Assembly: GCA_023446675.1 (NCBI GenBank)
Contig: JAEXPO010000457.1
Span: forward strand, 1-8,843
Source of the DNA: Bacillota bacterium
Lineage (GTDB): Bacteria; Bacillota; Clostridia; DSM-8532
Length of the DNA stretch: 8,843 nt
Direction: 5' to 3'
Shown here: piece by piece, positions 6,652 through 8,843 of the stretch
Numbering within the stretch: position 1 is the first letter of the stretch
Layout of the letters: every line of letters begins with the position of its first letter
Notes under the pieces: generated by a model
Databases searched by the model: none
What the model saw: only the letters and a program-made list of their open reading frames with translations
Told to the model about the DNA's origin: nothing
Program-made: the position numbers and the translations under genes

Positions 6652-7152
6652 CTAATACTGAAAAACCTTTCTTGGGATAAAGGTTCTGAAATTGTCAATC
6701 ATCTGAGAGGTTGGCTCAAAAAGTACAACGGTGGGCGTTCCTCCCTGTCTGTGGAATATAAACCAGATATCTGCATTGGGCGATAAGGATGTAAAATCCT
6801 TAACTGTCTTACATTCTTTCATCTCATGAGTATACTGAGCGGATTTTACCTTTGCCACCACTTCAAATTCCTTGCAGCTCATGGAAAATACCCGTTTTCT
6901 TTTACGCTGATTCGCTATCATGTCAATGTCCAAATCGCCGTTGGTTACGGAATATTCATACTCAATGTTGCGTCGGGTAATAAGAATATATGCCAGATAA
7001 CCGATTCCGAAAACAACAACAATGGCGAAGGATTGAAGAAAAGTAAAGGCTACAAAGCTGAGAATGAGTGCCACCAATACCATGAGAACGGCAAAAGCGA
7101 TATCGGTGGGCGTCTTCCGTCTCTTGACAATTTTTTCAATAAATATATCCAT
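6652..7152 (-). CDS. Two-helix membrane protein of unknown function
   Basis: This 166-residue protein has a short basic N-terminus (MDIFIEKIVKRRKTP) and two adjacent hydrophobic helices (about 17-36 and 40-59). A soluble domain of about 100 residues follows, probably cytoplasmic, rich in beta-type segments (NIEYEYSVTNGDLDIDMI, FEVVAKVKSA, WFIFHRQGG, TVVLFEPTSQMI) and ending in FIPRKVFQY. The layout resembles small PH-like or bPH-type membrane proteins of Firmicutes. From memory it resembles the family labelled DUF6106, but I could not check this. No catalytic motif is visible. ATG 7152 is supported by GAGGAGGGG ending 9 nt upstream. The gene has its own promoter and an unusual palindromic leader, so it is not merely part of the spoIVF transcript. 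Confidence 0.75.
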   Translation of the reverse strand: MDIFIEKIVKRRKTPTDIAFAVLMVLVALILSFVAFTFLQSFAIVVVFGIGYLAYILITRRNIEYEYSVTNGDLDIDMIANQRKRKRVFSMSCKEFEVVAKVKSAQYTHEMKECKTVKDFTSLSPNADIWFIFHRQGGTPTVVLFEPTSQMIDNFRTFIPRKVFQY

Positions 7153-7195
7153 TTAAGGATTCCCCTCCTCTTAAGGATCGGTTGCGATCCTTAAG
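7153..7195 (-). promoter_or_regulatory. Palindromic leader / possible operator with three TTAAGGAT copies
   Basis: A perfect 11-bp inverted repeat, CTTAAGGATCG (7170-7180) and CGATCCTTAAG (7185-7195), has a 4-nt centre. It starts 4 bp after the -10 hexamer, at the predicted transcription start, and its other end abuts the GAGGAGGGG ribosome binding site. A further TTAAGGAT lies at 7153-7160, touching the start codon, as a direct repeat of 7171-7178. It could be a repressor operator, a 5' stabilising hairpin, or a pair of alternative hairpins (the 5' arm can pair with either downstream copy). No T tract follows on the minus strand, so it is not a terminator of spoIVFB. Confidence 0.65.
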
Positions 7196-7199
7196 TTTG

Positions 7200-7229
7200 A
7201 TTTTAGCATATCCCTCCTGCCTGTGGCAA
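7200..7229 (-). promoter_or_regulatory. Extended -10 promoter for the two-helix gene
   Basis: On the minus strand TTGCCA (7224-7229), an 18-bp spacer and TAAAAT (7200-7205) are preceded by TGC as an extended -10. Predicted start is near 7193, inside the first arm of the inverted repeat. The core TATGCTAAAAT is identical to that of the promoter at 4731-4759. Confidence 0.7.
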
Positions 7230-7261
7230 TGTTGTATTTTATGGGGAAGGGGCATTGGCGC

Positions 7262-8056
7262 TTACAGGCCGAAGAAGAAGACCTCGCACATTTTGTCGGA
7301 TGCATTGCAGGTTTGCAGCGCTTTTATCACCTGCTGCTCTGTGATTTGTCCTACAATCTCCATATTTGTGTTCAGCACGTAAAGGATGTGAAACCGGTCA
7401 TAATCCATACGCTGCAGCGCGTCGCCCAGAGTGCAGCTGTCCATGACCACCACATGCCTTACGGGGTACACGCCCTTGCTTATAATCCGCTGTTTTCGAT
7501 TAATCAGATTTTCCAGTTTCATCATACCTACCTTCTCTTCCAGAAGTCTTGTGCCGGGAAGTACCAGGGCAGCGGCCAAGAGACTTGGATTTCTAAGAAT
7601 AATAAGCTGTAAAAGTCCTCCGGCATACATAAGGATTCTTACAACAATGGTCACCCGCTTTATAAGCACAAAGGCGCCTGAGCTTCCCATGAGCTTGTAT
7701 AGTACAATGAGCGCTATCTGTCCTCCGTCCAGCGGATACATAGGCAGAAGATTAAAAACGCCTATGGCAAGATTGGCATCACACAAAGCGGCCAATTCCC
7801 CGTCATACCTCCACAATATGGCTGCGATTAAAAAGTTGCCTGCCGGTCCGGAAAGATAAAAAAGGGTCATCTTCTTAAAGCTTTTGAAATTTCCTCTCAG
7901 CCGGGCTTTCATACCCACGGCTGTCGGCCTTACATACATAAGTGACATACCGAGAAGCCGTGCGCAAAGCGCATGGGCTCCCTCATGCAGAAGCACAGCA
8001 AGGATGGAGGCAATAATTATTGCAATCAGGGCGATCCCCCCAACCACCTGGAACAC
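7262..8056 (-). CDS. spoIVFB: SpoIVFB-like intramembrane metalloprotease (peptidase M50)
   Basis: This 264-residue site-2 protease is expected in the mother-cell membrane surrounding the forespore. In B. subtilis the homologue cleaves pro-sigmaK to switch on late mother-cell genes. The zinc motif HEGAH is at 24-28 (HExxH with Glu25) in the first hydrophobic helix. The third ligand is in NLLPMYPLDGG, the hallmark of the SpoIVFB branch of M50. Several further helices follow up to about 170, then a CBS-like C-terminal domain (about 200-264, HVVVMDSCTLGDALQRM, HILYVLNTNMEIVGQITEQ). The start is GTG 8056, the first possible start after an upstream in-frame stop, and it overlaps the spoIVFA-like gene by 31 bp. 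No ribosome binding site precedes it, which fits translational coupling. The N-terminus before HExxH is about 20 residues shorter than in B. subtilis. The upstream partner strengthens the assignment. Confidence 0.87.
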   Translation of the reverse strand: MFQVVGGIALIAIIIASILAVLLHEGAHALCARLLGMSLMYVRPTAVGMKARLRGNFKSFKKMTLFYLSGPAGNFLIAAILWRYDGELAALCDANLAIGVFNLLPMYPLDGGQIALIVLYKLMGSSGAFVLIKRVTIVVRILMYAGGLLQLIILRNPSLLAAALVLPGTRLLEEKVGMMKLENLINRKQRIISKGVYPVRHVVVMDSCTLGDALQRMDYDRFHILYVLNTNMEIVGQITEQQVIKALQTCNASDKMCEVFFFGL

Positions 8057-8796
8057 TCTGCAACAAGGTTTTGAAAGCCGTCAAGCAGGCTTTTTGGCTC
8101 AATATGTGTCTCCACCACCTGCTTTTTTACAAAAGCCAGTGCTGGGGCCATATCCGCGCGTTCCTGCATTAAAAGAATAATGCCAAGCAATGCAAAGCAG
8201 GCAAGTGATTGTTTGATGATTTTAACAGCCAGGACATTTATCCGGTTGTTTTCACCTTCTCCTTCCCTGTCGGTATGGGCTTGGCGATAGGTATGACCCG
8301 CAGTCCCCCCACGGTAGGATTCACCGGGGGGCAATGGGCTTCTAAAGGCTTGAGTATGTCCTGCCGAATAGGCATTGGTCTTTTGCATCCGTCTGTATAA
8401 CGCGGGATCAACCTTGCGGAAGGTGGAAGGCTGGTAGCTGCGCAGGGAGGAGTCCTGCTGATAGCTCTGTCTGAGATTATATTCATCCATTGAATCTTCT
8501 ACGCCGTTGCTTGGATTTTCTGTGTTCCTGCCTTCTTCATTTCTGCCGCCCAGGCTGGACCACATACCATCCTCAGTTGCTTCCGGCGCAGCCGAATCGA
8601 AGGCATAGCTCTTACCGCTGCCCCGAACATCGTTGGCCACACTGTCTGCGGCTGTGGACATGGGCTCCTTGTCCTCACCGCCGTTTTTCTCGCCAGCCTC
8701 TTTGAATTCCTTTGATACAGGCGCAATCCGTCGCCTCTGGATATAGCTTTTATATTTATCGTAATTTGTTTCCGAAGAGCTCTCCATCCATTCCAT
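8026..8796 (-). CDS. spoIVFA: SpoIVFA-like membrane regulator of SpoIVFB, short C-terminus
   Basis: This 256-residue protein is one gene upstream of, and overlapping, spoIVFB, where SpoIVFA is encoded in spore formers. In B. subtilis, SpoIVFA tethers SpoIVFB and SpoIIQ-SpoIIIAH-linked inhibitors and holds the protease inactive until signalled from the forespore. Residues 1-190 are hydrophilic and low in order (Ser, Gly, Gln, Glu, Arg rich). One membrane span lies at about 193-211 (IIKQSLACFALLGIILLM). Only about 45 residues follow, with VKKQVVETHIEPKSLLDGFQ resembling the segment after the SpoIVFA helix. The LytM (M23-like) domain of classical SpoIVFA is absent. ATG 8796 has AGGAGG (8804-8809) at 7 nt; a second ATG at 8787 is less well placed. 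A TAA at 8825-8827 may end another minus-strand gene further right. The assignment rests mainly on context and topology. Confidence 0.68.
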   Translation of the reverse strand: MEWMESSSETNYDKYKSYIQRRRIAPVSKEFKEAGEKNGGEDKEPMSTAADSVANDVRGSGKSYAFDSAAPEATEDGMWSSLGGRNEEGRNTENPSNGVEDSMDEYNLRQSYQQDSSLRSYQPSTFRKVDPALYRRMQKTNAYSAGHTQAFRSPLPPGESYRGGTAGHTYRQAHTDREGEGENNRINVLAVKIIKQSLACFALLGIILLMQERADMAPALAFVKKQVVETHIEPKSLLDGFQNLVAECSRWLGGSP

Positions 8797-8843
8797 CCCA
8801 AGTCCTCCTGACTTTTATCTCCCGTTACTGCACTGTCCAAAGC

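Noticed and set aside
7431..7859. 142-codon open frame on the plus strand inside spoIVFB
   Set aside because: Antisense to conserved M50 sequence; Ser/Arg/Pro-rich shadow translation.
8499..8840. 113-codon minus-strand frame overlapping the start of the spoIVFA-like gene
   Set aside because: Its product is Arg-rich without domain features, and the AGGAGG site is spaced for the ATG at 8796 in the other frame.

Overview
The window looks like chromosomal DNA from an endospore-forming member of the Firmicutes, probably class Clostridia. The evidence is a SpoIVFA/SpoIVFB-type gene pair, strong AGGAGG-type ribosome binding sites, SigA-like promoters, and moderate GC of roughly half. I cannot name a genus.

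Left part, plus strand (1-2626). The 3' portion of a urea-type ABC transporter ATPase gene (urtD) enters from the left edge. It overlaps a complete second ATPase gene (urtE) by 13 bp. After a 140-bp gap with its own likely promoter and a hairpin leader comes a complete PucR-family regulator. UrtD and UrtE would form the nucleotide-binding pair of a Urt permease. The regulator type is one that usually senses purine or ureide nitrogen status, so this block reads as a nitrogen-scavenging locus.

Middle part, minus strand (2697-4689). A patatin-like lipase gene converges on pucR. Upstream of it is a tRNA-Arg (anticodon CCG) with encoded CCA, a clear promoter and a perfect 10-bp-stem terminator. 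A five-helix membrane protein of unknown function follows, with its own strong extended -10 promoter.

Right part, minus strand (4800-8796). Read in transcription order from the right edge: spoIVFA-like gene, spoIVFB (M50 membrane metalloprotease, overlapping spoIVFA by 31 bp), a two-helix protein of unknown function, and a membrane-anchored GH18 glycosidase with a copper-amine-oxidase-N-like domain and an SH3-like domain. SpoIVFA and SpoIVFB are expected to act together in the mother-cell membrane that surrounds the forespore, where SpoIVFB cleaves pro-sigmaK. The unknown gene has its own promoter, and a perfect 11-bp inverted repeat sits at its predicted transcription start.

No insertion sequence, CRISPR array, prophage gene or rRNA is visible. 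I do not see a clear-cut new multi-gene system. The points most worth a second look are the leader palindrome at 7153-7195, the SpoIVFA-like protein that ends shortly after its membrane span, and the linkage of pucR to the urea transporter.
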